This document shows positions 35,588-45,079 of a stretch of DNA of 64,000 nt, one piece after another; within the stretch, counting starts at the first letter, position 1; each line of letters begins with the position of its first letter. The stretch lies in NCBI RefSeq assembly GCF_026167525.1, contig NZ_CP110679.1:1909501-1973500 (forward strand), read 5' to 3'. The position numbers and the translations under genes are program-made. Source of the stretch: Sphingomonas sp. M1-B02 (GTDB taxonomy: Bacteria > Pseudomonadota > Alphaproteobacteria > Sphingomonadales > Sphingomonadaceae). The notes below the pieces were generated by a model. That model saw only the letters and a list, made by a program, of their open reading frames with translations, was not told the DNA's origin and did not search any database.

Positions 35588-36109
35588 ATGCAGATCCGCC
35601 TCACCGGGCTCACCCTGACCGCCTTCGGCGCGACCGGCATGCTCGCGGTCCCCGCCGCCGCGCAGACGCTGGACCTGACCGTCACCATTCCGCGCCTGAC
35701 CGTCGCCGAGTATCACCGGCCCTACGTCGCGATCTGGCTCGAGAAAGAGGGCGCCGCGCCGCGCACGCTGGCGGTCTGGTACGATCATGACATGAAGGCC
35801 AATGAGGGCACCAAATGGCTCCGCGACGTGCGCCAATGGTGGCGCGTATCCGGCCGCTCGATGAAATTCCCCGCCGACGGCGTCACCGGCGCCACCCGCG
35901 CGCCCGGCGCCAACAGGATAAGCTTCACCGGCGGCCGCGGCGCGATGCCCACGCTCAGCCCGGGCAACTATACGCTAGTGGTCGAGGCCGCCCGCGAAGT
36001 CGGCGGCCGCGAGCTGGTCCGCCTGCCCTTCGCCTGGCCCGCCGGCGGCACCGCATCCGCAAATGGCACCAGCGAGCTCGGCGCCGTCCGGCTCACCATA
36101 CGCCGCTGA
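35588..36109 (+). CDS. DUF2271 protein with ApbE flavinylation motif
   Basis: A 173-residue exported protein with a signal peptide (LTLTAFGATGMLAVPAAAQ). DUF2271 landmarks are RPYVAIWLEKEG and RTLAVWYDHD. At residues 97-103 it reads DGVTGAT, matching the D-x2-(S/T)-G-A-(S/T) flavinylation motif modified by ApbE; T103 would carry the FMN. DUF2271 proteins with this motif are known partners in flavinylation-linked transmembrane electron transfer. Fits with PepSY upstream, ApbE downstream. Confidence 0.85.
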   Translation: MQIRLTGLTLTAFGATGMLAVPAAAQTLDLTVTIPRLTVAEYHRPYVAIWLEKEGAAPRTLAVWYDHDMKANEGTKWLRDVRQWWRVSGRSMKFPADGVTGATRAPGANRISFTGGRGAMPTLSPGNYTLVVEAAREVGGRELVRLPFAWPAGGTASANGTSELGAVRLTIRR

Positions 36110-36125
36110 TCAGGGAGGAAAGACC

Positions 36126-36989
36126 ATGAAGAAATTCCGCACCACCATCCTCGCCGCCGCCGCGATGCTGGCACTTGCCACCCCCGCCGCGCTTCAGGCG
36201 CATCGCCAGTGGATGCTCCCTTCCGCCACCGTCGTCTCGGGCGACGACGTCTGGGTCACGATCGACGCCGCCGTCTCGAACGATCTCTTCTATTTCGAGC
36301 ACCAGCCGCTGCGTGGTGACCCGAAGGTCTTCGCGCCCGACGGCACCGTGCTCGATGTAGAGAATAAGGCGACGGGCCGCTATCGCACCACCTTCGACGT
36401 CCATCTGACCCAGAAGGGCACCTACAAGGTCGCCGTCGTCAGCACCGGGCTGATGGGCAGCTACATGCTGAACGGCGAGCGCAAGCCGCTGCCGCGCGGC
36501 ACCACCACCGCGACGCTGGCAAACGCGATCCCCGCCGGCGCCACCGACGTGCGCACCAGCGAATCCTCGAGCCGCAACGAGGTGTTCATCACCTCGGGCG
36601 AACCCACCACCACCGTGCTCAAGCCGACCGGCGTCGGCATCGAGCTGGTCCCGGTCACGCATCCCAACGACCTCGTCGCCGGCGAGACCGCGACCTTCCA
36701 GTTCCTGCTCGACGGCAAGCCGATGGCCAACCAGGCGGTGACCGTGATCCCCGGCGGCATTCGGTACCGGGACAAGCTCAACCAGATGGACCTCAAGACC
36801 GATGCGCAGGGCAATGTGAAAATCAGCTGGCCCGAGCCCGGCATGTACTGGCTCAACGTCACCACCGGCGGCGGCCGCGAAGGCGGGATGGGCCCCGGTG
36901 CCCAGGGTGCCGCCCCGGCGGCGGCCCCGGTCGGCCCCGCCCCGCGTCGCGCCAATTACGTGACCACGCTCGAGGTTCTCGCTCCCTGA
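36126..36989 (+). CDS. DUF4198 exported protein
   Basis: A 287-residue protein from the ATG at 36126 with signal peptide FRTTILAAAAMLALATPAAL and mature start QAHRQWMLPSATVVSGDDVW, characteristic of DUF4198. Beta-sandwich-like strands follow (DVHLTQKGTYKVAVVSTG; GIELVPVTHPNDLVAGETAT) and a Gly/Ala/Pro-rich tail. DUF4198 proteins occur with TonB receptors and metal-transport genes and are thought to be periplasmic metal- or ligand-binding. Third gene of the PepSY-ApbE cluster. Confidence 0.88.
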   Translation: MKKFRTTILAAAAMLALATPAALQAHRQWMLPSATVVSGDDVWVTIDAAVSNDLFYFEHQPLRGDPKVFAPDGTVLDVENKATGRYRTTFDVHLTQKGTYKVAVVSTGLMGSYMLNGERKPLPRGTTTATLANAIPAGATDVRTSESSSRNEVFITSGEPTTTVLKPTGVGIELVPVTHPNDLVAGETATFQFLLDGKPMANQAVTVIPGGIRYRDKLNQMDLKTDAQGNVKISWPEPGMYWLNVTTGGGREGGMGPGAQGAAPAAAPVGPAPRRANYVTTLEVLAP

Positions 36990-37051
36990 GGATCGCCATT
37001 CCGCCTGGGCTCTCGGCGCAGGCCTTCCACCGACGCCGATCGGGCGCCGCC

Positions 37052-37966
37052 GTGACCACGCTCGGCGGCGCCACGATGGGCACGAGCTGGTCCGTCCGCC
37101 TGGTCGCCCCCAAGCGGGGGCTGCCCGGCGGGCTGCAGGCGGGCGTGGAGGCCGTGCTCGCACGCATCATCGCGCAGATGAGCCAGTGGGAGCCCTCCTC
37201 CGACATCAGCCGCTTCAATCGCTCCGCCCCCGGCAGCTGGCAACGCCTCCCGCCCGAGTTCGTCCATGTCCTCACCACCGCGCTGGCCGTCTCGGACAAA
37301 AGCGAAGGCGCATTCGATCCCGCGCTGGGAATAGCCGCCGACCATTGGGGCTTCGGCGCGAGCGAGCCGCCGAGCCGGCCCGAACTGGAAGCCGTCCCCT
37401 CTGGCCGAGCATCTATCGAGCTGGACGCGCTTTTGCTCCGCGCCCGCCGCACCGCGCGCGCGGCGCTCGATTTCTCGGGCATCGCCAAGGGCTATGCCGT
37501 CGATCGCGTCGCGGCGCATCTGCACCAGCTCGGTCTCACCGATTTCCTCGTCGAGATTGGCGGCGAGCTTTCGGGCCACGGCATCAAGCCCGACGGTCAG
37601 CCCTGGTGGGTCGAGCTGGAGCAGCCGCCCGGCCTCCGCCTGCCCGGCCTCCGCGTCGCGCTTCACGGCCTGGCTATCGCCACGTCGGGCGATTATCGGC
37701 GCACCGTCGAAAAGGACGGCAAGCGGCTCGGCCATACGCTCGACCCGCGCACGGGCCGCCCGTTGGAAAACCAGGTCGCCTCGCTGACCGTGCTGCACGC
37801 CGAATGCATGCTCGCCGACGCCTGGGCCACCGCGCTCACGGTACTGGGGCCCGAGCGCGGTCCTGCCATCGCCGAGCGCGAGGATCTGGCGATGCACATG
37901 GTAGTCCGCGAAGGCGCGGGAGTTCGGGAGATATTCTCGCCCGCGCTCGAGGCGATGCTCGGCTGA
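37052..37966 (+). CDS. apbE: FAD:protein FMN transferase ApbE
   Basis: A 304-residue transferase that covalently attaches FMN to Thr/Ser of periplasmic proteins. Landmarks are LGGATMGTSWSVR, FDPALGIAADHWGFG, the catalytic/metal region DFSGIAKGYAVDRV, VEIGGELSGHG, SGDYRR and HTLDPRTGRP. The start is uncertain: GTG at 37052 is used, but the frame stays open upstream to a CTG at 36986 overlapping the DUF4198 stop and gives an N-terminus (RIAIPPGLSAQAF) typical of relatives. No clear signal peptide is visible from either start. The likely target is the DUF2271 protein in the same cluster. Confidence 0.9.
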   Translation: MTTLGGATMGTSWSVRLVAPKRGLPGGLQAGVEAVLARIIAQMSQWEPSSDISRFNRSAPGSWQRLPPEFVHVLTTALAVSDKSEGAFDPALGIAADHWGFGASEPPSRPELEAVPSGRASIELDALLLRARRTARAALDFSGIAKGYAVDRVAAHLHQLGLTDFLVEIGGELSGHGIKPDGQPWWVELEQPPGLRLPGLRVALHGLAIATSGDYRRTVEKDGKRLGHTLDPRTGRPLENQVASLTVLHAECMLADAWATALTVLGPERGPAIAEREDLAMHMVVREGAGVREIFSPALEAMLG

Positions 37967-37972
37967 TCGGCG

Positions 37973-38656
37973 TCAGCTGTCCGCCCAGCTCCGCAGCAGA
38001 TTGTGATAGACGCCGGTCAGCTCGATCACCGATCGGTCGGCCCCGCCGAGCTGGCCCGTCAGCCGCTGCACCGCCTGGTCGAGATCGAACAGGATCCGGC
38101 GATTGCCATCGTCGCGCACCATCGATTGCAGCCAGAAGAAGGATGCCACCCGCCGCCCGCGCGTGACGGGCGTGACATGATGCAGGCTCGACGAGGGATA
38201 GAGTATCGCATGCCCCGCGGGCAGCTTGACGCTGTGCACGCCGAAATGATCCTCCACCACCAGTTCGCCCCCGTCATAGTCGGCGGGGTCTTCGAGGAAG
38301 AGCGTTATCGACAGGTCGCTGCGAATGCGAAAGTCGGTGCCGCGCTGGATGCGGATCGCATTGTCGACATGCGTGCCGAAGGTCTGCCCCTCGCCATAGC
38401 GGTTGAACAAGGGCGGGAAGACCTTGAGCGGCAACGCGGCCGCGAAGAAGAGCGGCGACGTGCCCAGCGCTTCGAGCACGATCGCCCCCGCCGCGCGCGC
38501 CGCAGCGCTGCCCTCTGGCAATTGCTCATTCTGCTTCGCCAGCGCCGACTGATGCCCGGAGGTGACGTTGCCGTCGACCCATTCGGCCGCATCGATGATC
38601 GCCCGCACCCGCGCAACTGCGGCTCGATCGAGCAGGTCGGGAACGGTGATCATCAT
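37973..38656 (-). CDS. piuC: PKHD-type Fe(II)/2-oxoglutarate hydroxylase
   Basis: A 227-residue PKHD-type dioxygenase (PiuC/YbiX group). The 2-His-1-Asp iron site is H96 and D98 (THVDNA) and H159 or H160 (SSLHHVTPV), with R168 in TRGRRV as the 2-oxoglutarate ligand. Relatives are Fur-regulated and encoded beside Fiu/PiuA siderophore receptors, as here: the receptor gene lies immediately upstream on the same strand. The physiological substrate is unknown. The stop is convergent with apbE, with only a 6-bp gap. Confidence 0.92.
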   Translation of the reverse strand: MMITVPDLLDRAAVARVRAIIDAAEWVDGNVTSGHQSALAKQNEQLPEGSAAARAAGAIVLEALGTSPLFFAAALPLKVFPPLFNRYGEGQTFGTHVDNAIRIQRGTDFRIRSDLSITLFLEDPADYDGGELVVEDHFGVHSVKLPAGHAILYPSSSLHHVTPVTRGRRVASFFWLQSMVRDDGNRRILFDLDQAVQRLTGQLGGADRSVIELTGVYHNLLRSWADS

Positions 38657-38681
38657 AAGCGGGCCTCGGACAGGCTTCTTT

Positions 38682-41069
38682 CTACTGGAAGGCGTAGTTC
38701 AGCGACAGCACCGCGGCGCGGCCATCGCCGGGAGTGGCCCAGCCATTGTTGCGGATGCGGGTATAATATTCCTTGTCGCCGATATTCTTGACGTTGAGCT
38801 GCGCCCTCAGATTCTTGGTCACGTCATAAGCGACATAGGCGCTGTGGACGAGATAATCGTCGACGCTGAAGACCGTCGGCGCCGCGAGCGTCGGCAGGTT
38901 GAACACGAACTTGCCCTGATAGGTGAGGCCGTATCCCAGCGTCAGGCCGAACGGCAGCGTATAGGTGGTGAACAGGCTTCCCGAATGTTCCGGAGTATTC
39001 TGGAGCGAGGCCCCGGCCCCCGGATCGCGCACCGCCACGCTGTTGCCGCACGCCGCGCTGGGATTGGCCAGGCAGAAGTCCGAGACCGACTGGATCAGTT
39101 CGCTCTTCAGATAGGTGTAATGCGCGGTGATCGACCAGGCCGGCGTGATCTTCCCGATCGCGCTGAGCGCCACACCGTCGACGCGCGAATGGCCGTCGAG
39201 CACCTGATCGGGAATGGTCGGGTCGCCCGACGCGATCCGATAGCTGTCGCGCTCGTTGCGGAACGCCGCGACGCTCAGCAACAGCCGGCCATTGGCCAGT
39301 TCTGCCTTGGCGCCGATCTCGTAATTCTTGGCCCCCTCCGGCTTCACGTTGCAGGTGGCGACGGTGCAGGCGCCGTTGACGGCGTTTTGCGAGGGCGTCT
39401 TCGAATTGCCGAACGCGCCATAGAGGCTGACCGATTCCACCGGCTTGTAGAGCAAGCCGACCCGGTAGGAGAACATCTCCGCGTCGTTATGCAGCCGCGG
39501 GCCGATGACGATCGGGCCCTGCGGCACGGTAAGCGTCGCCGCGGTCGAGCTGTCGGTCTGGAAATTGCCGCTGTTGCTCTCCCAGCGGATACCGCCGTTG
39601 AGCTCGAACTTGCCCAGCTTCATCGCGTCGAACAGATAGAGCGCGTAATTGGTGACTTCGCCGCGCTGACGCCCGCTCTCGATCCGGTTGACGGGTCCGG
39701 TGTACACGTTGCTGCCATAGGTGAAGCCTGCAGGGCCCGGCACGACTTCGTTGGGGTTGGAGAAATTGATGAGCGGATAGGCGCTATAGGCCAGGGTGCC
39801 ATTGGCGTTGCGCAGCGCGTTACCGGTGGAGAGCAGATACTTCTCCCAGCTCGCTGACGCGCCTGCGACCAGGGTATGCTCGATGCCGCCGGTGTCGAAC
39901 ACCGCGCGCAGGTCGATCTGGTCGTACATCAGCTCGTTCTGCGAATCGCGGAAATTGCCGCGCGGCCCGCCGATCAGATAATAGCCCACCGGCACGGTCG
40001 CGGGGCAGGCCGCGCCGCTCGGCTGCACCCCGCCGGTCAGGCAATAGGTGCCCTGCGGCGGCCCGACGACGGTCAGCTGGGAGACCTGCTGCCAGCGCGT
40101 GAGGTTGCGGATCGAGACCTGGTCGCTCAGCTCATGCTCGAAGATCGCGGTCGCCTGGTCGACCGTGATTTCCTGCGTGTCGACGTTGCGATAGCCGAAA
40201 TAATCGCTGCGATCGACGCCCGGTATCGGCCCCGCATTCACCGCGGTCTGGTAATAAGGAACGCCATATTGCGGGATATTCTCGTCTTCCTGGTGGACAT
40301 ATTGCAGCGTCAGCTTGGTCGGCCCGCCGATGCCCAGCGTCACCGAGGGCGCGATGCCCCAACGCTTGTAATTCTCCACGTCGCGGCCCGGCACATCGTT
40401 GCGGTGGACCATCGCATTGAGGCGCACCGCGATCAGATCGCTTGCGCGGAGATTGGCGTCGATCGTGCCGCGATAATATTCGTCGGTGCCCACGCCGGCG
40501 CTGGCCAACACGCGCGTCTCGGCCAGCGGACGCTTGGTAACGATATTGATCGAACCGCCGACCGAGCCCGAGCCGCCATAGACCGAGCTTGCGCCGTTCA
40601 CGACTTCGAGCTGCTCGAGGTTGAACGAATCCGACCGGCTATAGGCCGCGCTGTCGCGCACCCCGTCCTGGGTGATGTCGCTGCTCGCCGAATAGCCGCG
40701 CAGGTTGATCGAATCGGCGGGCGGGCTGCCCCCTTCGGCCGCGCCGAAGGTGATGCCCGGCACGGTGGAGAGCATATCGCGCAGCGTCAGTAGATTCTGC
40801 TGCTCGATCGTCTCGCCGGTGATGACGGTGACCGTCTGCGGCGTATCGCGGACGGTGCGAGTCGCCTTGGGGCTCGCCTGATGCGGCTGATAGGCTTCGC
40901 CGCTGACGATGATCTGCTCGCGATCCTGGCGCGCATCCTGATCCGCCACTTCCGACGTGCCGGTGATCGGATCGGTCGGGTCCGACGCATATGCCGGAGC
41001 ACTGGCAATGAATCCCACGCAGGCAAGCGCCAAAAAGGCCGGCGAAGCGGCAGAAACGGAACGCGTCAC
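38682..41069 (-). CDS. TonB-dependent siderophore receptor (Fiu/PiuA-like)
   Basis: A 795-residue receptor with signal peptide [20 protein letters not shown]. The start is a GTG at 41069 after AAGGGGG. Plug landmarks are [39 protein letters not shown] and [20 protein letters not shown]; the barrel ends [15 protein letters not shown]. Similar to catecholate receptors Fiu and PiuA; with the adjacent PKHD hydroxylase the pairing is classical. Two TGCGAA-type boxes lie 37-81 bp upstream, indicating iron-responsive control. Confidence 0.92.
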   Translation of the reverse strand: MTRSVSAASPAFLALACVGFIASAPAYASDPTDPITGTSEVADQDARQDREQIIVSGEAYQPHQASPKATRTVRDTPQTVTVITGETIEQQNLLTLRDMLSTVPGITFGAAEGGSPPADSINLRGYSASSDITQDGVRDSAAYSRSDSFNLEQLEVVNGASSVYGGSGSVGGSINIVTKRPLAETRVLASAGVGTDEYYRGTIDANLRASDLIAVRLNAMVHRNDVPGRDVENYKRWGIAPSVTLGIGGPTKLTLQYVHQEDENIPQYGVPYYQTAVNAGPIPGVDRSDYFGYRNVDTQEITVDQATAIFEHELSDQVSIRNLTRWQQVSQLTVVGPPQGTYCLTGGVQPSGAACPATVPVGYYLIGGPRGNFRDSQNELMYDQIDLRAVFDTGGIEHTLVAGASASWEKYLLSTGNALRNANGTLAYSAYPLINFSNPNEVVPGPAGFTYGSNVYTGPVNRIESGRQRGEVTNYALYLFDAMKLGKFELNGGIRWESNSGNFQTDSSTAATLTVPQGPIVIGPRLHNDAEMFSYRVGLLYKPVESVSLYGAFGNSKTPSQNAVNGACTVATCNVKPEGAKNYEIGAKAELANGRLLLSVAAFRNERDSYRIASGDPTIPDQVLDGHSRVDGVALSAIGKITPAWSITAHYTYLKSELIQSVSDFCLANPSAACGNSVAVRDPGAGASLQNTPEHSGSLFTTYTLPFGLTLGYGLTYQGKFVFNLPTLAAPTVFSVDDYLVHSAYVAYDVTKNLRAQLNVKNIGDKEYYTRIRNNGWATPGDGRAAVLSLNYAFQ

Positions 41070-41105
41070 GATGATCCCCCTTAGGTGTCGTTACGCATTC
41101 AGCTA

Positions 41106-41150
41106 TTGCGAAGCGTTCGCAGAGTCAACGCTAATGCGAACAATTCTCAT
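41106..41150. promoter_or_regulatory. two Fur-like boxes upstream of the siderophore receptor
   Basis: Positions 41107-41121 form a perfect palindrome TGCGAA-GCG-TTCGCA; 41134-41150 holds a second, imperfect TGCGAA-CAA-TTCTCA. They are in the 77-bp gap between the receptor start and the RHH gene stop (the second overlaps that stop). The same motif recurs upstream of the PepSY gene (34881-34896), linking the two halves of the iron cluster. Confidence 0.6.
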
Positions 41151-41407
41151 CTATGAGGTGATTGGATCGGCGCCGCGAACAGCCAGCTGCGTAGCGCGCT
41201 GGCGAGGTTGGGTGGGTCGTCCGCCTGGATCCTGGCATGGTCGATGGCCGCAATCAGCGCGCTGAGCGGAAGTGCGTGTTCCACGGCCGCGCGTTCCAGC
41301 GCGGCCCAGAAGATCGGCTCGAGACTGATCGAAGTCGCATGCCCGGCAATCGTCACCGAACGCTTGCACGGGCCCTGAAAGCCGCCGGGGGGCGGATCGA
41401 CCTTCAC
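41147..41407 (-). CDS. ribbon-helix-helix domain protein
   Basis: An 86-residue protein from a GTG at 41407 preceded by GGAG with seven-base spacing. It reads KRSVTIAGHATSISLEPIFW, then a helix-rich tail (LPLSALIAAIDHARI; LASALRSWLF), the RHH_4 pattern of small predicted DNA-binding proteins common in alphaproteobacteria. It lies directly after cobT on the same strand (20-bp gap) and upstream of the siderophore receptor. Target genes are unknown. Confidence 0.8.
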   Translation of the reverse strand: MKVDPPPGGFQGPCKRSVTIAGHATSISLEPIFWAALERAAVEHALPLSALIAAIDHARIQADDPPNLASALRSWLFAAPIQSPHR

Positions 41408-41426
41408 GCCCGCGCTCCGAGCGCGC

Positions 41427-43253
41427 TCACTCCGTGTCGAACAGGGCGGCGAGCTGCTCGACCATCGTGCCGGCCAATTGCTCCGCATCCATGATCGTCA
41501 CGGCGCGCTGATAGTAACGCGTCACGTCATGCCCGATGCCGATCGCCACCAGCTCGACCGGCGATCGCCCCTCGATCCAACCGATCACCTGACGCAGATG
41601 CCGCTCCAGATAGGAGCCCGAATTGACCGACAGCGTCGAATCGTCGACCGGCGCGCCGTCCGAGATCACCATCAATATCTTGCGATCCTCATGCCGCGCG
41701 ATCAGTCGGCTGTGCGCCCAGAGCAAGGCCTCGCCGTCGATATTCTCCTTGAGCAGCCCTTCACGCATCATCAGCCCGAGCGATTTCTTCGCGCGGCGCC
41801 ACGGCTCGTCGGCCTGCTTGTAGACGATATGCCGGACGTCGTTGAGCCGCCCGGGCTGCGCGGGGCGCCCCTCGGCCAGCCATTTCTCGCGGCTCTGCCC
41901 GCCCTTCCAGGCGCGCGTGGTGAAGCCGAGGATCTCGGTCTTGACCCCCACCCGCTCCAGCGTGCGCGCCATGATGTCGGCGCTGATCGCCGCGATCGAG
42001 ATCGGCCGCCCGCGCATCGATCCGCTATTGTCGATCAGGAGCGTGACCACCGTGTCCTTGAACTCGGTGTCGCGTTCGGACTTGTAGCTGAGCGACAGCA
42101 TCGGATTGACGATGACCCGCGCCAGCCGCGCGGCATCGAGGATGCCCTCTTCCTGATCGAAGTCCCAGCTGCGATTCTGCTGCGCCATCAGCCGGCGCTG
42201 GAGCCGGTTGGCGAGCTTGGTCACCGCGCTCTGCAGATGGACCAGCTGCTGGTCGAGATAGGAGCGCAGCCGATCGAGCTCCTCGGTGTCGCACAATTCA
42301 GTCGCGGCGATCACTTCGTCGAACTGGGTGGTGTAGGGGCGATATTCGAACTGCGGCGGCATGTCGCCCCAGGGCCGGTTGGGGCGGACCGGCTGCATGC
42401 CGTCCTCGCCATCGTCGCCGGGCTCGCCGTCGCCATCCTCCATCGCCTCGGACTGGCTCTGCTCGCCATCTTCGCTCTGGTCGGAGTCGCTCTGCTCGCC
42501 GCGGGCCTCGACCTGGCCGTCGCCTTCGGAGGCTTCGCTGTCGCCTTCCTCGTCGCCGGGCTGCTCCTGCTCGTCGGTGCCCTCGTCCTCGCCGCCGCCC
42601 TCGTCGCTCTCGTCGGGCACCATCTCGCCCTCGACGAGGTCGAGATCCTGAAGCAATTTGGCGGCGAGGCTGGCAAATACCTTCTGGTCGTCGATCGCCA
42701 GCGCCAGCGAATCGAGATCGCTGCCGGCCCGCGCCTCGATCCACTCACGGACCAGCGCCATGCCCAGCGCGACGCTCGCCGGCGCCTCGCGCCCGGTCAA
42801 CCGCTCGCGGACCATCAGCCCCACTGCCGTGGAGAGCGGCACTTCCTCGCGATTGCGCGCACGCGTGATCGGATCGGAGCGCAGCCGCACACCCAGCGAA
42901 TGATCGAGATTGTCGGCAATGCCGGCAAAACCGCGCGAGCCCAGCGCCTCGACCCGCGCCGTCTCGATCGCGTCGAACACCGCGCGCGCCACCGGCTCGA
43001 CAGGCGCACCGCGATTGTGAATCGCGCTGTCGTGATGCTTGATCCGCAGCGCAAAGCCGTCCGCAAATCCCCGCGCCTCGGCCACCTGCTCGGCGGGGAG
43101 CGTGCGCGACGGCATCGGCACGCGGATGCTCCGCCCGCTCTGGTTCGGCGCGTCCGAGGTGAAGGACAGCTCCGCCTCGCCTTCGCCCGACAGCGCACGC
43201 GCGGTGCCGCCGAGGACGGTGCGCAGCTGTTCGAGAGGGGTGTCGGTCGCCAT
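41427..43253 (-). CDS. cobT: cobaltochelatase subunit CobT
   Basis: Subunit of the aerobic, ATP-dependent cobaltochelatase (CobNST) that inserts cobalt into hydrogenobyrinate a,c-diamide. 608 residues. The N-terminus is [20 protein letters not shown]; the middle (about 205-290) is a very acidic Glu/Asp/Gln/Gly-rich linker; the C-terminus is a von Willebrand A domain with MIDAS motif DNSGSM and the [14 protein letters not shown] signature. The ATG at 43253 overlaps the toxin stop (TAATG), so cobT may be translationally coupled to the inserted toxin gene. CobN is not in this window. Confidence 0.95.
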   Translation of the reverse strand: MATDTPLEQLRTVLGGTARALSGEGEAELSFTSDAPNQSGRSIRVPMPSRTLPAEQVAEARGFADGFALRIKHHDSAIHNRGAPVEPVARAVFDAIETARVEALGSRGFAGIADNLDHSLGVRLRSDPITRARNREEVPLSTAVGLMVRERLTGREAPASVALGMALVREWIEARAGSDLDSLALAIDDQKVFASLAAKLLQDLDLVEGEMVPDESDEGGGEDEGTDEQEQPGDEEGDSEASEGDGQVEARGEQSDSDQSEDGEQSQSEAMEDGDGEPGDDGEDGMQPVRPNRPWGDMPPQFEYRPYTTQFDEVIAATELCDTEELDRLRSYLDQQLVHLQSAVTKLANRLQRRLMAQQNRSWDFDQEEGILDAARLARVIVNPMLSLSYKSERDTEFKDTVVTLLIDNSGSMRGRPISIAAISADIMARTLERVGVKTEILGFTTRAWKGGQSREKWLAEGRPAQPGRLNDVRHIVYKQADEPWRRAKKSLGLMMREGLLKENIDGEALLWAHSRLIARHEDRKILMVISDGAPVDDSTLSVNSGSYLERHLRQVIGWIEGRSPVELVAIGIGHDVTRYYQRAVTIMDAEQLAGTMVEQLAALFDTE

Positions 43254-43642
43254 TACCAAAGTACCTTGCAGCCGAAAGCGGCAATTTCTCGATCCTTGGT
43301 AATCACCGTCAGATCATCGATTATTGCCTGCGCCGCGATCAGGCGATCGAACGGATCGCGATGTTTGCCTTCCAGAAATCCAGCCCGCAATGCGTGTCGA
43401 TCGAGAATGTCGAGGGCCATGAAGCCGTTGGCCGTCATCAGCGGTGCATCGTCGCGGCGAAAATCCTCAATTTCAGGCAGCTTGCCCGACGAGCTTTTGA
43501 TCGCGATTTCCCACACGCTTGCGACGCTAACGCAAATTTCGCTGGCACCTTCTTCAATGATGTTGCGGCCTGCTTGGCCAAGCCGGCTTGCATCGGTCCA
43601 CCACCAGATCAGGCTATGCGTATCGAGCAGATACCGGCTCAC
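43253..43642 (-). CDS. PIN-domain toxin (VapC-like)
   Basis: A 129-residue PIN-domain ribonuclease, probably the toxin of a type II toxin-antitoxin pair. The conserved acidic residues are D7 ([11 protein letters not shown]), E45 (SVWEIAIKS), D96/D99 ([13 protein letters not shown]) and D117 (TKDREI). It starts within the antitoxin stop (ATGA) and its own stop overlaps the cobT start (TAATG). The LDTHxLIWW form is the group often paired with Phd/YefM-type antitoxins. It interrupts the cobS-cobT pair. Base composition looks less GC-extreme than in cobS/cobT. Confidence 0.92.
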   Translation of the reverse strand: MSRYLLDTHSLIWWWTDASRLGQAGRNIIEEGASEICVSVASVWEIAIKSSSGKLPEIEDFRRDDAPLMTANGFMALDILDRHALRAGFLEGKHRDPFDRLIAAQAIIDDLTVITKDREIAAFGCKVLW

Positions 43643-43926
43643 GGAAAATACTTGTCGAGCCGCTTGCCTTCCCAGAGCTCAAGTTCGTCCTCCGGCAAGG
43701 GATCGAACCACACCGAATCAGGTATCTCTCTCAAAACCTTGAGTCCGCCGGGCTGCCGCTTTGGCTTTACCGCTGGAGCGTGATCAAGCGGCACCAATCG
43801 AGCCCAAGGCTGCCCGGCCTTGGCCAGCAATATCTCTTCGCCAGCATGGGCACGATCCATCAGCTTCGAAAGCTGAGTCTTCGCATCGTGGACGTTGAAC
43901 GTCTTTTGCGGATCGGCATCGGCCAT
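43639..43926 (-). CDS. Phd/YefM-family antitoxin
   Basis: A 95-residue antitoxin from the ATG at 43926. The N-terminal Phd/YefM fold is FNVHDAKTQLSKLMDRAHAG and EEILLAKAGQPWARLVPL; the C-terminal tail (GLKVLREIPDSVWFDPLPED) would wrap the toxin. A long upstream extension of the frame into cobS antisense is rejected. It overlaps the PIN toxin start by four bases. It probably represses its own promoter at the palindrome 43944-43955. Confidence 0.9.
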   Translation of the reverse strand: MADADPQKTFNVHDAKTQLSKLMDRAHAGEEILLAKAGQPWARLVPLDHAPAVKPKRQPGGLKVLREIPDSVWFDPLPEDELELWEGKRLDKYFP

Positions 43927-43943
43927 AGCGTGCTCCAAACTGG

Positions 43944-43955
43944 ACTTAGCTAAGT
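43944..43955. promoter_or_regulatory. palindrome upstream of the antitoxin gene
   Basis: ACTTAGCTAAGT is a perfect 12-bp palindrome in the 50-bp gap between the cobS stop and the antitoxin start, extended by a partial TTAG repeat. AT-rich palindromes in this position are typical autoregulatory operators of type II toxin-antitoxin pairs. Its presence suggests the pair, and the downstream cobT, can be transcribed from here. Confidence 0.55.
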
Positions 43956-43976
43956 TAGCCCACTCGCCAGGTGGAC

Positions 43977-44981
43977 TCAAGCTTTCGCCACCACGCTCTC
44001 GGGCAAATCCTTCCCGAACACGCGCTGATAATATTCGGCGACCTGCGCGCGCTCGGCCTCGTCGCATTTGTTGAGGAACGACAGGCGGAAGGCGAAGCCG
44101 ACATCGCCGAAGATCAGGGCGTTCTGCGCCCAGGTGATCACCGTCCGCGGCGACATCACCGTGGAAATGTCCCCGTTGATGAAGCCCTTGCGCGTCAGGT
44201 CGGCGACGCGGACCATATTCTCGACCGCTTCCTTGCCGCCGGGCTTGTCATATTCGCCCGACTTGGCGAGCACGACCTGCGCCTCCACCGCGGCGGGCAG
44301 ATAGTTGAGCGCGACGACGATGTTCCAGCGGTCCATCTGGCCCTGGTTGATCTGCTGGGTACCGTGATAGAGCCCGCTGGTGTCGCCCAGGCCGACCGTA
44401 TTGGCGGTCGCGAACAGCCGGAAATAGGGGTTGGGCCGGATCACCCGATTCTGGTCGAGCAGGGTCAGCTTGCCCTCGGTCTCCAGCACGCGCTGGATCA
44501 CGAACATCACGTCGGGGCGGCCGGCATCATATTCGTCGAACACCAGGGCGGTCGGCGTCTGCAGCGCCCAGGGGAGCAGGCCCTCGCGGAATTCGGTCAC
44601 CTGCTGGCCGTCGCGCAGCACGATCGCGTCGCGGCCGATCAGGTCGATCCGGCTGATATGCGCGTCGAGGTTGATCCGGATGCAGGGCCAGTTCAGCCGC
44701 GCTGCGACCTGCTCGATATGCGTCGACTTGCCGGTGCCATGATAGCCCTGCACCATGACGCGCCGGTTGTGCGCAAAACCCGCGAGAATCGCGAGCGTGG
44801 TATCGGCATCGAACACATAGGCCGGATCGAGATCGGGCACCCGCTCGTCGGCCTCGCTGAACGCCGGGCATTCCATGTCCGAATCGATCCCGAACAGCTC
44901 GCGGACGCGGATCATCTTGTCCGGCGCGTCGAGGATCGTGGTCTCCCGGCTGTCGGGCTGGGTGTTGGGAATGTCGGCCAT
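43977..44981 (-). CDS. cobS: cobaltochelatase subunit CobS
   Basis: AAA+ subunit of the CobNST cobaltochelatase, 334 residues. It has Walker [10 protein letters not shown], Walker [11 protein letters not shown], sensor-1 [14 protein letters not shown] and the CobS-specific N-terminus REREL-like [20 protein letters not shown]. The C-terminal helical domain ends [17 protein letters not shown]. Normally followed directly by cobT; here a toxin-antitoxin pair intervenes. Upstream lies a 99-residue DUF6958-like gene instead of the usual J-domain gene. Confidence 0.95.
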   Translation of the reverse strand: MADIPNTQPDSRETTILDAPDKMIRVRELFGIDSDMECPAFSEADERVPDLDPAYVFDADTTLAILAGFAHNRRVMVQGYHGTGKSTHIEQVAARLNWPCIRINLDAHISRIDLIGRDAIVLRDGQQVTEFREGLLPWALQTPTALVFDEYDAGRPDVMFVIQRVLETEGKLTLLDQNRVIRPNPYFRLFATANTVGLGDTSGLYHGTQQINQGQMDRWNIVVALNYLPAAVEAQVVLAKSGEYDKPGGKEAVENMVRVADLTRKGFINGDISTVMSPRTVITWAQNALIFGDVGFAFRLSFLNKCDEAERAQVAEYYQRVFGKDLPESVVAKA

Positions 44982-45079
44982 CGCTGCTTCCTGGAAGTCC
45001 GCATGTCGCGCGGAATGGGCTATGCGAGGTAGAGCGTCCCATCCCGCACCGCAACGTCAAAGCTTCCGGCGCGATGCGA

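Noticed and set aside
41478..43742. A 754-codon plus-strand frame antisense to cobT and the toxin
   Set aside because: Antisense shadow of the acidic CobT linker and VWA domain; cobT and the PIN toxin have full family motifs.
44982..45079. A possible cobalamin riboswitch near the cob genes
   Set aside because: No B12-box-like sequence or complex fold seen; CobS/CobT genes are not usually riboswitch-controlled in this position, and the gap is only about 100 bp.
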